Of a stretch of DNA of 64,000 nucleotides, positions 15,820 to 25,138 are shown one piece after another (the first letter of the stretch is position 1; each line of letters begins with the position of its first letter). The stretch comes from Actinoplanes sp. NBC_00393 (lineage in GTDB: Bacteria; Actinomycetota; Actinomycetes; Mycobacteriales; Micromonosporaceae). A model generated the notes under the pieces. The model was not told the origin of the DNA, searched no databases, and saw only the letters and a list, made by a program, of their open reading frames with translations. The translations under genes and the position numbers were made by a program. The stretch is taken from contig NZ_CP107942.1 in the NCBI RefSeq assembly GCF_036053395.1, positions 8,078,501 through 8,142,500 on the forward strand, in the 5' to 3' direction.

Positions 15820-18800
15820 GTGCCTGACGAGTTGACTGCCGGTCTTTATGAGAATGTCATTACCGAAGCCCTTCTCCATCAGCTGGCCGGCGTCAACGAC
15901 GAACTCGTCAAATTGCAGGAATTGCGGTCGGCGGACGCATCCGACCGGATTGCCCGACTGGTCGCTCGGCAGGTCGAGCGAGCCCTCAACACTGTTCCGG
16001 AATCCGAGCGGGTTGCGGTGGGCGTTGAGATCGCGCGGCATGTGCTGGAAACCCTGCACGCCCGACTGCCGCGCTCGGGAGCGGACCTAGAAAGGCCAGA
16101 GGAGCCGGGACGGGCACTCGCGGCGATCGGTTCGTACGATCCGGCCGGCGGTGTCCTGTTTCCTCGGCGCCCGCTCATTCCGCTCGTGGACACGACCCTG
16201 CTCACCAATGCACCCGGTGAGCCTCGAGTGGGAAACCAGATCCTCACCGAGATCGATTCGGCGGACTCCATCGATGTGCTGATGGCTTTCATCCGACGCA
16301 GCGGCCTTCGTCCCCTCCTCACCTCTCTCCGCAGACACCGGGAACTCGGTAAACCGTTCCGAGTGCTGACCACCACCTACACCGGCTCGACCGAACTCGA
16401 GGCCCTTTCGCTCCTCAGCGAACTGGGCGCCGAGGTACGAGTCTCCTACGACCTGGCCACCACGCGGCTGCACGCCAAGGCTTGGCTGTTCCACCGACGT
16501 TCCGCGTTGAGCACGGCATATGTGGGTTCCTCGAACCTGACCCACTCCGCCCAGGTCGACGGCAAGGAGTGGAACGTACGCGTATCCGCTGCCCGCAACC
16601 CCGACGTGGTCGACAAGATCGCCGCAGTCTTCGAGACCTACTGGCAGAACGGCGACTTCGTCCCCTATGTCGAGGAGGAGTTCCGCCGCGAGGTTGATCG
16701 CGGCCGGCGACGCGACGAGCGGCACCACACCTTCCTCAGCCCTATCGAAATCCGCCTCGAACCCTTCCAGGAGCGCATGCTGGAGCAGGTCGAGGTGTCT
16801 CGCCAGAACGGGCACCACCGGAACCTCCTGGTCTCGGCAACCGGCACCGGGAAGACAGTCATGGCAGCGGTTGACTACGCCCGCCTCCGGCAGCGGCTTC
16901 CACGGGCTCGCCTTCTTTTCATCGCGCACCGCCGCGAGATTCTGGAGCAGAGTCTGCGCACGTTCCAGCAAGCCATCCGCGACTACTCGTTCGGCGAGGT
17001 GTGGGTCAGCGGATCACGCCCGACGGCCTTCGATCACGTCTTCGCTTCCATTCAGAGCTTGAACAGCAACGGTCTAGCCCACTTGAAGCCGGATCACTTC
17101 GATGTTGTCGTCATCGACGAGTTCCATCACGCTGCCGCGAAGTCTTACGAGGCAGTTTTGCAACACTTGCAACCTCGGGAACTCCTGGGCCTGACCGCCA
17201 CCCCGGAGCGGGCGGACGGGCTCCCGGTCCTGCACTGGTTCGGTGACCGGATCGCCGCAGAACTGCGGTTGTGGGATGCGATCGAGCAGCACAGATTGTC
17301 GCCCTTCGCCTACTACGGCATCCACGACGGCACCGACCTGACCGCCGTACCGTGGCGTCGCGGACAGGGCTACGACACTGACGCGCTGACGCACACGTAC
17401 GTCGGAAACACCACCTGGGTCCGGTTCGTCTACGACCAACTCCAGCAACACGTCGACGATCTGTCGACCATTCGCTGCCTGGGATTCTGCGTCAGCGTCG
17501 ACCACGCCCGCTATATGGCCGAAGAGTTTCTCAAGCTCGGTGTGGAAGCCGTGGCTGTCTCCGGCACCACGTCGGATGAGGAACGACGGAACGCCCTCGC
17601 AGGCTTGGAGAGGGGGACGATCCAGGTCGTCTTCTCCGTCGATCTCTTCAATGAAGGCGTCGACGTTCCCGCGGTCGACACCGTCATGTTCCTCCGACCG
17701 ACGGACAGCAGCACGCTGTTCCTGCAGCAACTGGGCCGTGGTCTGCGACTGAAGGAAGGCAAGACCGTCTGTACGGTGCTGGACTTCGTAGGGCTGCACC
17801 GCCGTGAATTCCGGTTCGATCTGCGCTACCGGGCGTTGCTGGGTGGTACCCGTCGAGATGTCGAACGAGCGGTCGAGGACGGATTTCCCTACCTACCCGC
17901 CGGTTGTCACATGGAGCTCAGCCGGGTCGCCCGCGACATCGTTCTGCGCAACATCCGCGAGGCGGTGCCGACCACTTGGCCGGCTAAGGTGCGGGAGCTA
18001 CAGGTTCTGCACCAGGTGCGGGGCGCTGTGTCACTGACGGAGTACCTGGCCGAGACCGGCCTCGATCTCGCCGACATCTATGCCAACAACCGCAGCTGGT
18101 CTGATCTGCTGGAGGCGGCCAACGTGACGGTCGCGCAGGCCGGTACGCATGACAAGGCCCTGCGTCGCGCCCTAGGTCGGCTTCAACACATCGACGACAG
18201 GCAGCGCCTGGACACGTACCTGGCCATGGTCACTGGCGATGCGAAGCCGAACAGTCATTCGTTGAGTGGCACCAACCGTCGCCTGCTGCGAATGCTGACG
18301 GCCTCTCTCACCGATCAGGTCATCGGCAAGACGGACTCTCTCGAGACAGCGGTCGACCTGGTCTGGGCCCATCCGCAGGCGCTCGATGAACTCGGCGAGC
18401 TTCTCTTCGCTCTTCAGGACGCACCGAACCACGTGGCGATGCCTGCGCTTCCGGATGTACCGCTGCAGATTCACAGCCGATACACGCGCATGGAGATCCT
18501 CGCAGCGGTCGGTGAAGGCACCAATGCGAAGACGCCGCCCTGGCGTGAAGGGGTTTACGACGCTAAGGGCGTGGGCGCCGACCTCCTGGCCTTCACGCTG
18601 GACAAAACCACCGGCGGATTCTCGCCGACCACCCGCTATCGGGACTACGCGATCAGCCGAGAGTTGATCCACTGGGAGAGTCAGTCGATCACTGCGGCTG
18701 ACAGCCCGACCGGGCGTCGGTATCAGAATCACGTGGCGATGAACCGCACGATTTTGCTCTTCGCGCGTACACACATCACCGAGCGTGCCTTCTGGTTCCT

Positions 18801-18915
18801 CGGGCCAGCCACGTACGTCAGCCACGAAGGCGAACGTCCGATGGCAGTGACCTGGAGATTGAAGCAACCGCTCTCGGGCGACCTCTACGCACAGTTCGCC
18901 GCTGCTATCGCATAG
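15820..18915 (+). CDS. PLD-nuclease / superfamily-2 helicase / DUF3427 protein
   Basis: 1031 residues, cytoplasmic. Residues ~130-280 form a phospholipase-D-like nuclease domain with one HxK motif (RLHAKAWLF, then GSSNLTHSA). Residues ~310-700 form an SF2 helicase: Walker A SATGTGKTVM, a DEFH box in VIDEFHHAAA, AT of LGLTATPERADG, and motif VI QQLGRGLRLKEGK. The C-terminal ~300 residues are DUF3427. This resembles restriction-type translocases, and a role in defence or DNA repair is plausible but inferred. GTG 15820 lies 6 bases after CAGACT and has no ribosome site (possibly leaderless). No methylase or other partner is adjacent. Confidence 0.88.
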   Translation: MPDELTAGLYENVITEALLHQLAGVNDELVKLQELRSADASDRIARLVARQVERALNTVPESERVAVGVEIARHVLETLHARLPRSGADLERPEEPGRALAAIGSYDPAGGVLFPRRPLIPLVDTTLLTNAPGEPRVGNQILTEIDSADSIDVLMAFIRRSGLRPLLTSLRRHRELGKPFRVLTTTYTGSTELEALSLLSELGAEVRVSYDLATTRLHAKAWLFHRRSALSTAYVGSSNLTHSAQVDGKEWNVRVSAARNPDVVDKIAAVFETYWQNGDFVPYVEEEFRREVDRGRRRDERHHTFLSPIEIRLEPFQERMLEQVEVSRQNGHHRNLLVSATGTGKTVMAAVDYARLRQRLPRARLLFIAHRREILEQSLRTFQQAIRDYSFGEVWVSGSRPTAFDHVFASIQSLNSNGLAHLKPDHFDVVVIDEFHHAAAKSYEAVLQHLQPRELLGLTATPERADGLPVLHWFGDRIAAELRLWDAIEQHRLSPFAYYGIHDGTDLTAVPWRRGQGYDTDALTHTYVGNTTWVRFVYDQLQQHVDDLSTIRCLGFCVSVDHARYMAEEFLKLGVEAVAVSGTTSDEERRNALAGLERGTIQVVFSVDLFNEGVDVPAVDTVMFLRPTDSSTLFLQQLGRGLRLKEGKTVCTVLDFVGLHRREFRFDLRYRALLGGTRRDVERAVEDGFPYLPAGCHMELSRVARDIVLRNIREAVPTTWPAKVRELQVLHQVRGAVSLTEYLAETGLDLADIYANNRSWSDLLEAANVTVAQAGTHDKALRRALGRLQHIDDRQRLDTYLAMVTGDAKPNSHSLSGTNRRLLRMLTASLTDQVIGKTDSLETAVDLVWAHPQALDELGELLFALQDAPNHVAMPALPDVPLQIHSRYTRMEILAAVGEGTNAKTPPWREGVYDAKGVGADLLAFTLDKTTGGFSPTTRYRDYAISRELIHWESQSITAADSPTGRRYQNHVAMNRTILLFARTHITERAFWFLGPATYVSHEGERPMAVTWRLKQPLSGDLYAQFAAAIA

Positions 18916-18917
18916 AA

Positions 18918-18957
18918 AAACGTGCCGCCCGGTCCTCTTCGACCGGGCGGCACGTTT
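18918..18957. terminator. Bidirectional terminator between helicase and MFS genes
   Basis: A perfect 17-bp stem (AAACGTGCCGCCCGGTC and complement) with a CTCTTC loop, an A-rich left shoulder and TTT on the right. It serves both convergent genes. Confidence 0.88.
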
Positions 18958-18970
18958 GGAATTCAAGAGG

Positions 18971-20197
18971 TCAGGCGGGCTGTTGGACGGGGCGGCCCAG
19001 GACGAAGGACCAGTTCAGGGAGCGGCCCTTCACTCGGATCAGGGCGGCTGCGCCGGCCAGGGCTGCGGCTGTGGTTACCGCGCCGGCCAGGAGCAGGGCG
19101 CCTCGGGGGCCCAAGGTGTCGCACAGCCAGCCGATGGCTGGGGCACCGACGATGCCGGACAGGGACGACACGATGCCTACCGTGGCCAGGACTCGGCCTC
19201 GCATTTCCTCGCGTGTGTCCAGCTGGATGCGCGTGGACACCACGGTGTCGAAGATGACTGCGCCGGCGGCGATGGGGAGGATCAGGGCGGCGAAGCCGAG
19301 GACGTTCGGGGCCAGGCCCGAGCAGAGCTGCAAGGCGCTGATCAGGAAGCCGGTGCCGAGCAGCACACGCAGCGTGGACTTGCCGGTGCCGGCCAGTAGC
19401 AGGCCGCCGGCTACCGCGCCCACGGCGAAGACTGTCGACAGCAGACCGTAGGAGCCGGAGGAACCGCCCAGCGGGCCGGAGACCATCGCGGCCATCGACA
19501 CCTGGTAGTTGCGGCCCAAGGAGCCCAGCACGAACGACAACGCCAGGATGATCAGCACTACCGGCTGGCGGACGACGTAGCGCAGGCCGGCCAGGACACC
19601 GCCGTCCGAGGACGTCGGGCGGGCCAGGTCGCGCATCTCGCGGGTGCGCATCGCGAGCAGGGCGGCGATGACGGCCACGTAGGAGACGGCGTTGATCAAG
19701 AACAGCACGGCCGGGCCGGTGATGCCGATCAGCACGCCGCCCAGCGCCATGCCGCCGATGCGGCCGGCCGAGCTGAGCACCGAGCCGAGTGCCAGGGCCG
19801 AGGCCAGCGCGTCGCGGGAGACCAGGGACGAGCCGAAACGGCCGAGTACCGGGCCCTCGAAGGAGCTGATCACGCCGGAGGCCAGCGCCACGCCGTAGAT
19901 CATCCAGTTGCTGCCGGCCGGTAGCACCAGGGCCAGGGCGAGCAGGGCGCGGATCGCCTGACAGATGATCAGCATCGGACGGGCGGGGAGCCGGTCGGCG
20001 AGGGCCCCGCCCCAGCTGCCGAGGAGCAGCACCGGCAGGGACTGCAGCATCACGACCGCGCCCATGGCGGTCGCGGAGCCGGTCGCGGACAGGATCAGCC
20101 AGTTGAGCGCCAGCACCTGCATCCACGTTCCGCCGACCGAGACCAGGTCAGCGGCCGCCCACAGGCGGTAGTTGCGCTCTCGAAGCGGCGCGAACAT
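18971..20197 (-). CDS. MFS permease (12-helix, MFS_3/enterobactin exporter-like)
   Basis: 408 residues. The N-terminus MFAPLRERNYRLWAAADLVS and GTWMQVLALNWLILSATGSA are typical of the EntS/MFS_3 branch; WGGALADRLPARPMLI is motif A. Six plus six hydrophobic helices are visible, with a C-terminal cytoplasmic tail. These proteins usually export small molecules such as siderophores or drugs. ATG 20197 is chosen because the homologous N-terminus starts there; no strong ribosome site is visible and a TTG lies four codons upstream. It is a single-gene unit ending at the strong terminator. Substrate unknown. Confidence 0.85.
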   Translation of the reverse strand: MFAPLRERNYRLWAAADLVSVGGTWMQVLALNWLILSATGSATAMGAVVMLQSLPVLLLGSWGGALADRLPARPMLIICQAIRALLALALVLPAGSNWMIYGVALASGVISSFEGPVLGRFGSSLVSRDALASALALGSVLSSAGRIGGMALGGVLIGITGPAVLFLINAVSYVAVIAALLAMRTREMRDLARPTSSDGGVLAGLRYVVRQPVVLIILALSFVLGSLGRNYQVSMAAMVSGPLGGSSGSYGLLSTVFAVGAVAGGLLLAGTGKSTLRVLLGTGFLISALQLCSGLAPNVLGFAALILPIAAGAVIFDTVVSTRIQLDTREEMRGRVLATVGIVSSLSGIVGAPAIGWLCDTLGPRGALLLAGAVTTAAALAGAAALIRVKGRSLNWSFVLGRPVQQPA

Positions 20198-20225
20198 CGG
20201 AGCCAAGGTGGCGGCACCCCCAACA

Positions 20226-20258
20226 GGAAAGCGACGCCGGCTTTCGGCGTCGCCTTCC
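20226..20258. terminator. Hairpin in the leader of the MFS gene
   Basis: Arms GCGACGCC / GGCGTCGC (20231-20253) extend to 13 bp with one mismatch. On the minus strand it lies 180 bases after the stop of the PQQ-propeller gene and 30 bases before the MFS start, so it can be either the terminator of the former or an attenuator for the latter. The rest of 20,259-20,439 shows nothing further. Confidence 0.5.
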
Positions 20259-20439
20259 CATCGGGCCGGGCTCGCGTACCGCTTCGCCCGTTCGGCCCAG
20301 CACACCGCAATCGCAACCCAGATGGTTGCTGATCATTTTCGGTACGCCTACTACTCCCCAAAAGCAACGGAAACCGTCCCGCCGTGGCCCTGCGCGAGGC
20401 CATAAGGCACCGGGCCGCACGGCGACGAACGGCCGCACG

Positions 20440-21597
20440 TCACGGTGCGAACGCTCGCAGGACACTCCCGCTCACCTGGTAGACCCGTCCCCCGCCGACG
20501 ATCACCGAGCCCGGGTACGCCGCCCCCGCCCGACTCCCGTCCGCAGCTTTGAGGACCGTGCTTCCGGCGTACAGAAGACCCCCGGCCCGGACCGGCTGCA
20601 ACGCCTCGCCGGGCAGCCGGGTGACCCACTGCCGGCGCCCGGTGTCGGCATCGAGTGCTTCGACCTCGCGCCCATCAGCTCGGTAGACCCGCCGCCCATC
20701 GGTGGCGATCAGCTCACTCGCCTGACCGCCGGCGCTCCACTTCACCGCGCCGGTGGCGATGTCCAGCGCAACGAGATCCCGGTCCGCCTCGGTCGCGTAG
20801 AAATGCGTAGCGCTCGCCGCCTGCGCTTTCTCGTCACCGGCCCGGCTCCAGCGAACCGTGCCGGTCACGATGTCGACCGCCGCGATCTCCCCCGCGTGCA
20901 CGCCGAACCCGTCGGTCTTGTAGATCAGCAGAACGCCGTCGGCGGAGACACTGCCGGCACCGAAGTTCGGCTTGCGCCAGAGCTGTTTGCCGTCCCGCAC
21001 CCGATAGGCGACCACCGCGTCCTCGTCCGACGGCGACGATCCGGAGATCGCCACGATCCCCTTGTCCACGACCACGGTCCGGATGGGCATGTCCATCGGC
21101 AGGGTCCAGCGCGGCTTGCCGTTGGCGACGTCGAGGGCGGTGAGTTTGCCGTCCGGGTCGCTCTGCGAGTTGCAGCCGCCGTTCGCCGCGATCAGCAGGC
21201 CGTCGGCGACGGCCATCGCCGGGATGTCGTTGTCACCGGGGTAGTCCCAATCAAAACGCCAGGCCAGCCCGCCGGCGTCGGCCGCGTACGCGGAGATGCC
21301 GAGCTGATCGGTGGCGAAGATCCGGCCATCGGAGAGAATCGGGGCGGACGGTCCGGAGCAGCTGAAGTCGCTGGTCCGGAGCACGGTCGACCATTTCTCG
21401 GTGAGCCCGCGGATGCTGCCCGCGTTGATCATCGACTCGGCCGGGTTGTAGTAGCTGTTCTCGGCGTCGTAGCCGGGGTGGTCCCAGACGGCCGACGCCG
21501 GCGCCGCAGCGGTGGGGGCAACCGTCGCGACGCCGGCAAGGGCAAAGGCAAAGGCAAAGGACGAAATCAGAGAAAAGGTACGGATCACAACCCTCAA
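20440..21597 (-). CDS. Secreted PQQ-like beta-propeller protein
   Basis: About 385 residues. A signal peptide (VIRTFSLISSFAFAFALAGVA, cleavage near PASA) precedes repeated propeller blades with LTALDVANGKPRW, AVDIVTGTVRWSR, VALDIATGAVKWS and EALDADTGRRQWVTRLPG, the W-docking pattern of PQQ_2/BamB-like repeats. No dehydrogenase active-site motif was seen, so a scaffold or binding role is likely. The start is TTG 21597 or GTG 21588; both are close to a GAGGG. It is the last gene of the leftward run with LPMO and DUF305. Confidence 0.85.
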   Translation of the reverse strand: MRVVIRTFSLISSFAFAFALAGVATVAPTAAAPASAVWDHPGYDAENSYYNPAESMINAGSIRGLTEKWSTVLRTSDFSCSGPSAPILSDGRIFATDQLGISAYAADAGGLAWRFDWDYPGDNDIPAMAVADGLLIAANGGCNSQSDPDGKLTALDVANGKPRWTLPMDMPIRTVVVDKGIVAISGSSPSDEDAVVAYRVRDGKQLWRKPNFGAGSVSADGVLLIYKTDGFGVHAGEIAAVDIVTGTVRWSRAGDEKAQAASATHFYATEADRDLVALDIATGAVKWSAGGQASELIATDGRRVYRADGREVEALDADTGRRQWVTRLPGEALQPVRAGGLLYAGSTVLKAADGSRAGAAYPGSVIVGGGRVYQVSGSVLRAFAP

Positions 21598-21612
21598 CGT
21601 AGAGGGCAGAAC

Positions 21613-22221
21613 TCAGCCGGCGAGCAGTTTCAGCATCTGCTGGACCTGGTCGGAACGGGACTGCTTCACCCGCTCCGCGAACTGCTTGGCCAGCTCGTTG
21701 CTGCCCTTGTCCAGCTCCAGCCCGGCCACCTCGACCGCGTTGTGCTGGTGCGCCAGGAAGAGGTTCAGGAACGCGGTCTCGAACTTCTTCTTCCCGATCG
21801 TACGCAGCGACGAGATCTCCTCCTCGCCGGTGCTGGGCAGGCCGCCGTGGTCGGCGTGCAGGCTGACCCGCTTGTCGACCGTGGTCGGCTTGCCCCACTC
21901 GGTGAGCCAGTTCTTCATCATCGTGATCTCGTCCTTCTGGGTGGCCTGGACGGCCTTCGCCAGATCGACGATCTCCGGGCGCTGTGCCCGCTGCGCCGCG
22001 ATCTCCACCATCTCGAGCCCCTGCTCCTGGTTGTCCACCAGCATCTGCAGGAACATCACGTCGGTGTCGTTGAAGGTGGCACCGGCGGTGATCTCGGAGA
22101 CGTTCTTGACGTTCTGCGTCTGTGCGGTTTCCGCCGCGGGGGCGGCGGGCTCTTTGGCGGTGCCGCAGGCGCCCAGCAGCAGCGGCGCGGTCAGCGCGAG
22201 GACTACCAGCCGGCGCTTCAC
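21613..22221 (-). CDS. DUF305 lipoprotein
   Basis: 202 residues starting with a lipoprotein signal (VKRRLVVLALTAPLLLGAC, lipobox LLGA|C). The DUF305 four-helix domain is present, but the usual first His-His pair reads DN in FLQMLVDNQEQGLEM, and the second site reads HQH in FLAHQHNAVEVAG. DUF305 proteins are periplasmic or surface metal-related proteins, often linked with copper. The GTG start overlaps the LPMO stop (GTGA), so translation is coupled to the copper enzyme upstream. That makes a role in copper delivery to the LPMO a testable idea. Confidence 0.85.
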   Translation of the reverse strand: MKRRLVVLALTAPLLLGACGTAKEPAAPAAETAQTQNVKNVSEITAGATFNDTDVMFLQMLVDNQEQGLEMVEIAAQRAQRPEIVDLAKAVQATQKDEITMMKNWLTEWGKPTTVDKRVSLHADHGGLPSTGEEEISSLRTIGKKKFETAFLNLFLAHQHNAVEVAGLELDKGSNELAKQFAERVKQSRSDQVQQMLKLLAG

Positions 22222-23030
22222 AGCGGCAGCCAGAGGGCGAGCGTGAAGATCGACGGCTCCCAGCTGCGGATCGAGGAGTGGCCCTGGCGGCACTGGTACG
22301 ACACGCCGTTGTAGGTCACCACGTCACCGGTCTTGTACGCCACTCCCGGCGCCCACTCGGTCCCGTTCGCCGGCGCCGAGGTCGCGGTCTTGGTCGGCGC
22401 CACGGTGGCGGTCGCTGTCGCCGTCGGGGCGGCGGTGGTCGGGGCGGTCGTCGGCGCGGTGGTGGGCGCCGTAGTCGGAGCGGCCGTGGTCGGCGCGGCC
22501 GTCGGCGTCGAGGAGCCGCCGCCACCAACGTTCAAGTCCACGCAGTTGTAGAAGGCGGCCGCCGTGTCCCCGATGTTCCACACGGCGAGCACCTTCTGCC
22601 GGCCCGGGAACTTGCTGAGGTCGACCTTGTGCGAGACGGAAGCGTTGGGGATCGCGTTGTTGTCGTTGAACGTGGCGACCTTGGTACCGCCGACGAAGTA
22701 CTCCCAGGTGGCGGTCCGGTGCCGCGCGGTCAGCACCCAGTTGAACGTCACCGAGGTGCCGACGCTGGTCGCGCGCCAGGCCTTCGAGTCGTCGTTGAGT
22801 TGCGAGAAGTTGGCGTTTCCACCGTTGCACTGTGTTGAGCCCTTCGGAGCCTCGACGCTCTGCGGCTCGAACTGGATGGCGCCACAGTTCGTGACCGTGC
22901 CGGCGGCGCATTGCGCCTGGCGGCTCGGCGGCGAGGAGATGTATCCGTGCGCCAGGGCGGGTGACGCGACAACGACGGTCGAAGCGACCATCCCGAGGGT
23001 AGCCAGCGGGTAGGCGATCTTCCTGCGCAT
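22218..23030 (-). CDS. AA10 lytic polysaccharide monooxygenase with CBM5/12
   Basis: 270 residues. After a signal peptide ending ASPALA, mature residue 1 is His28 (HGYISSPPSRQAQC), the first ligand of the copper histidine brace. The second is His104 (LTARHRTATWEYF), and the axial Phe160 lies in AAAFYNCVD. A Thr/Pro/Ala linker (~171-225) leads to a C-terminal chitin/cellulose-binding module (WAPGVAYKTGDVVTYNGVSY, QGHSSIRSWEP). The enzyme cleaves crystalline chitin or cellulose oxidatively outside the cell. ATG has GGAGAG upstream. Probably regulated with the two-component genes that precede it on the same strand. Confidence 0.94.
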   Translation of the reverse strand: MRRKIAYPLATLGMVASTVVVASPALAHGYISSPPSRQAQCAAGTVTNCGAIQFEPQSVEAPKGSTQCNGGNANFSQLNDDSKAWRATSVGTSVTFNWVLTARHRTATWEYFVGGTKVATFNDNNAIPNASVSHKVDLSKFPGRQKVLAVWNIGDTAAAFYNCVDLNVGGGGSSTPTAAPTTAAPTTAPTTAPTTAPTTAAPTATATATVAPTKTATSAPANGTEWAPGVAYKTGDVVTYNGVSYQCRQGHSSIRSWEPSIFTLALWLPL

Positions 23031-23073
23031 GTCAGCTCTCCGAACATGTCGTCCTGGCAGTTACGAGCCGGAA

Positions 23074-23096
23074 CGTTATGGGGAGCCGCCATAACG
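23074..23096. promoter_or_regulatory. Inverted repeat between kinase and LPMO genes
   Basis: CGTTATGG-N7-CCATAACG lies in the 71-bp gap before the LPMO gene. It is AT-richer than its surroundings and could be the operator of the LPMO operon or a weak terminator after the histidine kinase. Confidence 0.5.
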
Positions 23097-23101
23097 GAGC
23101 C

Positions 23102-24418
23102 TTAAAGAGACCGAAAACCCTTCTGAAAGCGCGCGACGGGCTCGGGAGGTGCGGCGTGCAGAAGAAATCCGATGCGTGCGCCGCCCAGTGGACTACGGTC
23201 GAGAACCATTTGCCCACGGACAGTTTCCGCAGCACGGCGCACGATGTCCAGACCCAGACCGGTCGAGCCGGCGCCGCTGAAGCCGCGCTTCACCGCGTTC
23301 TCCGGATCCGGGATGCCGGGGCCGGCGTCGTCGACGAGCAGGCCGCTGGCCGAGACGCTGACCCGGAACGCGGTCCCGTCGGGGGTGTGCGAGAAGACGT
23401 TGCCCAGCAAGGCGTCCACCACCAGGATCACCTCACTCGCCGGCATCGGGACCGGGACCGGCTCGTTGCCGCCGACCACCTCCCACGGGCGTTCCTGGTC
23501 CTCGGCGAGCACCGACCAGAAGGCCAGCCGGTCGGCGAGGACCTCGACCAGGTCGCACTCCTCGGTGCCGCGCTTCTCGATGCTGCCCAGCCGGGCGCCG
23601 GTGATGATCGCTTCGAGTTCCTCGTCGAGCAGGTCACAGGCCTGCCGCATCCGTTCGGCGATCGGGCCGGGCGGCATCGCCTCCACGTCGAGGCGAAGAC
23701 CCGTCAGAGGCGTACGCAATCGGTGGGAAAGGTCGGCGGCCAGCTCGCGCTCGCGATCCAGTAGCCGGCGCAGATCGTCGGCCATCGTGTTGAAGTCACG
23801 GGCCGCGTCGCGCAGCTCGCGCGGCCCGGTCGGGGTGATGCGTTCGTTGAGCTCGCCGCCGCCGAGGCGGCGGGTGGCCGCCGCGAGCTGGCGGGTGCTC
23901 TTGACCAGCTGGCTGCCGAGCCGGTCGGCGAGCAGCACCGAGCCGCCGACCAGCACGATCGCGAGGCCGCCGAGGGCGAGCCAGGCCGACCAGACGCCGC
24001 GCCGGGTCTCCTCCTCCGGGACGAAGACCTCGACCACGACGGTACGGCCGTCCGTCAGCACAGTCGGCTGGAGGTAAGCGACGCCGCCGGTGGCGTGCGC
24101 GGTCGCCGAACGCCGTTCCTGCACCGCCCGTTGCACAGTGGCGTCGCTGAGGTGCGAGGTGCCGATCGGGTCCAGGCCCGGCAGGTGGATGGCGAGCTGC
24201 CCGGCACTGCCGGCCGCGGTGCTGGCCACCGCGTTGGTCAGTGCCACCAGGTCGCTGTCCACCCCGAGCACGGTCACCATCGAGGTGGCCTGCTGCTTGG
24301 CCTCCGAGATGGCCTGGTCATAGGCGATCTGCCGGACCGCGACCGCCAACGGCACGAGGAACGCCAGCGCCACCATCGACGTGATGGCCAGCGCCAGGCG
24401 GTTGAGCGCCCACCTCAT
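23102..24418 (-). CDS. Sensor histidine kinase (HAMP-HisKA-HATPase)
   Basis: 438 residues. Transmembrane helix 1 (~8-28), extracellular sensor (~30-145), helix 2 (VWSAWLALGGLAIVLVGGSV), then HAMP. The H-box is ELAADLSHRLRTPLTGLRLD, with the phospho-accepting His in LSHRLRTP. The ATPase part shows DAGPGIP and GSTGLGLDIVRR; the N-box is weak (LLGNVFSHTPDG). Its start overlaps the response-regulator stop by 4 bp (ATGA). It probably senses an extracellular signal and may control the downstream LPMO genes, which is inferred from strand and position only. Confidence 0.93.
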   Translation of the reverse strand: MRWALNRLALAITSMVALAFLVPLAVAVRQIAYDQAISEAKQQATSMVTVLGVDSDLVALTNAVASTAAGSAGQLAIHLPGLDPIGTSHLSDATVQRAVQERRSATAHATGGVAYLQPTVLTDGRTVVVEVFVPEEETRRGVWSAWLALGGLAIVLVGGSVLLADRLGSQLVKSTRQLAAATRRLGGGELNERITPTGPRELRDAARDFNTMADDLRRLLDRERELAADLSHRLRTPLTGLRLDVEAMPPGPIAERMRQACDLLDEELEAIITGARLGSIEKRGTEECDLVEVLADRLAFWSVLAEDQERPWEVVGGNEPVPVPMPASEVILVVDALLGNVFSHTPDGTAFRVSVSASGLLVDDAGPGIPDPENAVKRGFSGAGSTGLGLDIVRRAAETVRGQMVLDRSPLGGARIGFLLHAAPPEPVARFQKGFRSL

Positions 24419-25101
24419 TGCGGATCGACCATCATCACGCCGACTCCTCGGACGGTGTGCAGGAAGCGGGGTTTCGCCGCGGTCTCGCCGAGTTTGCGGC
24501 GCAGCCAGGAGATGTGTACGTCGATGGTCTGTTCCTCGCCGATCCGGGCCTGCTGCCAGACCTGGTTCATCAGCTCGCGCCGGCTGATCACCTGGCCGAC
24601 CCGCTCAGCGAGGTACGCCAGCACGTCGAACTCGCGCCGGGTCAGCTGCAACGGCTCGCCCCGCAACTCCACCCGGCGCTGCCGCGGCTTGATCACGAGC
24701 TCACCCACGGTGATGGCGTTCGGCTGTTGCTCCTGGGTGGTGCGGGCCCGGCGCAGCACCGCCGAGATCCGGGCCAGGATGTGCCCGCCGGAGAACGGCT
24801 TCGTCACGTAGTCGTCGGCGCCGGCCTGCAGCAGTGCGATGATGTCCGCCTCGGAGCGCCGGGCAGTGGCGACGATCACCGGTACGTCGGACACGGTCCG
24901 CATCATCCGCAGCGCATCGGTGCCGTCGATGTCGGGCAGCCCGAGATCGAGAATGACCAGATCCGGCCGCTCCTGGGTGACGATCCGCAACGCCAGGGCC
25001 GCCTGACCGACCGGGCGCACCACATGCCCGGCATCGGTCAGGGCACGCGTCAGGGCGGCCGTGATGATGCGGTCGTCCTCGACCAACAGGATCATCGCCA
25101 T
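24415..25101 (-). CDS. OmpR-type response regulator
   Basis: 228 residues. Receiver domain: acidic pocket EDD in ILLVEDDRI, phospho-acceptor Asp in LVILDLGLPDIDG, and Lys in VTKPFSGGH. Winged-helix DNA-binding domain: LVIKPRQRRVELRGEPLQLT, TRREFDVLAYLAERVGQV and VDVHISWLRRKLGE-like end. ATG 25101 is followed two codons later by another ATG; upstream frame to 25197 is non-homologous. It is coupled to the kinase gene by an ATGA overlap. Confidence 0.95.
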   Translation of the reverse strand: MAMILLVEDDRIITAALTRALTDAGHVVRPVGQAALALRIVTQERPDLVILDLGLPDIDGTDALRMMRTVSDVPVIVATARRSEADIIALLQAGADDYVTKPFSGGHILARISAVLRRARTTQEQQPNAITVGELVIKPRQRRVELRGEPLQLTRREFDVLAYLAERVGQVISRRELMNQVWQQARIGEEQTIDVHISWLRRKLGETAAKPRFLHTVRGVGVMMVDPQ

Positions 25102-25138
25102 GGCGACAACCATAGGGCCAGGTGAGAGGATGGGCGTC

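Noticed and set aside
20259..20439. Possible small minus-strand gene starting near AAAATGATCAGC
   Set aside because: No ribosome site and an Arg/Gly-rich translation without any recognisable pattern.
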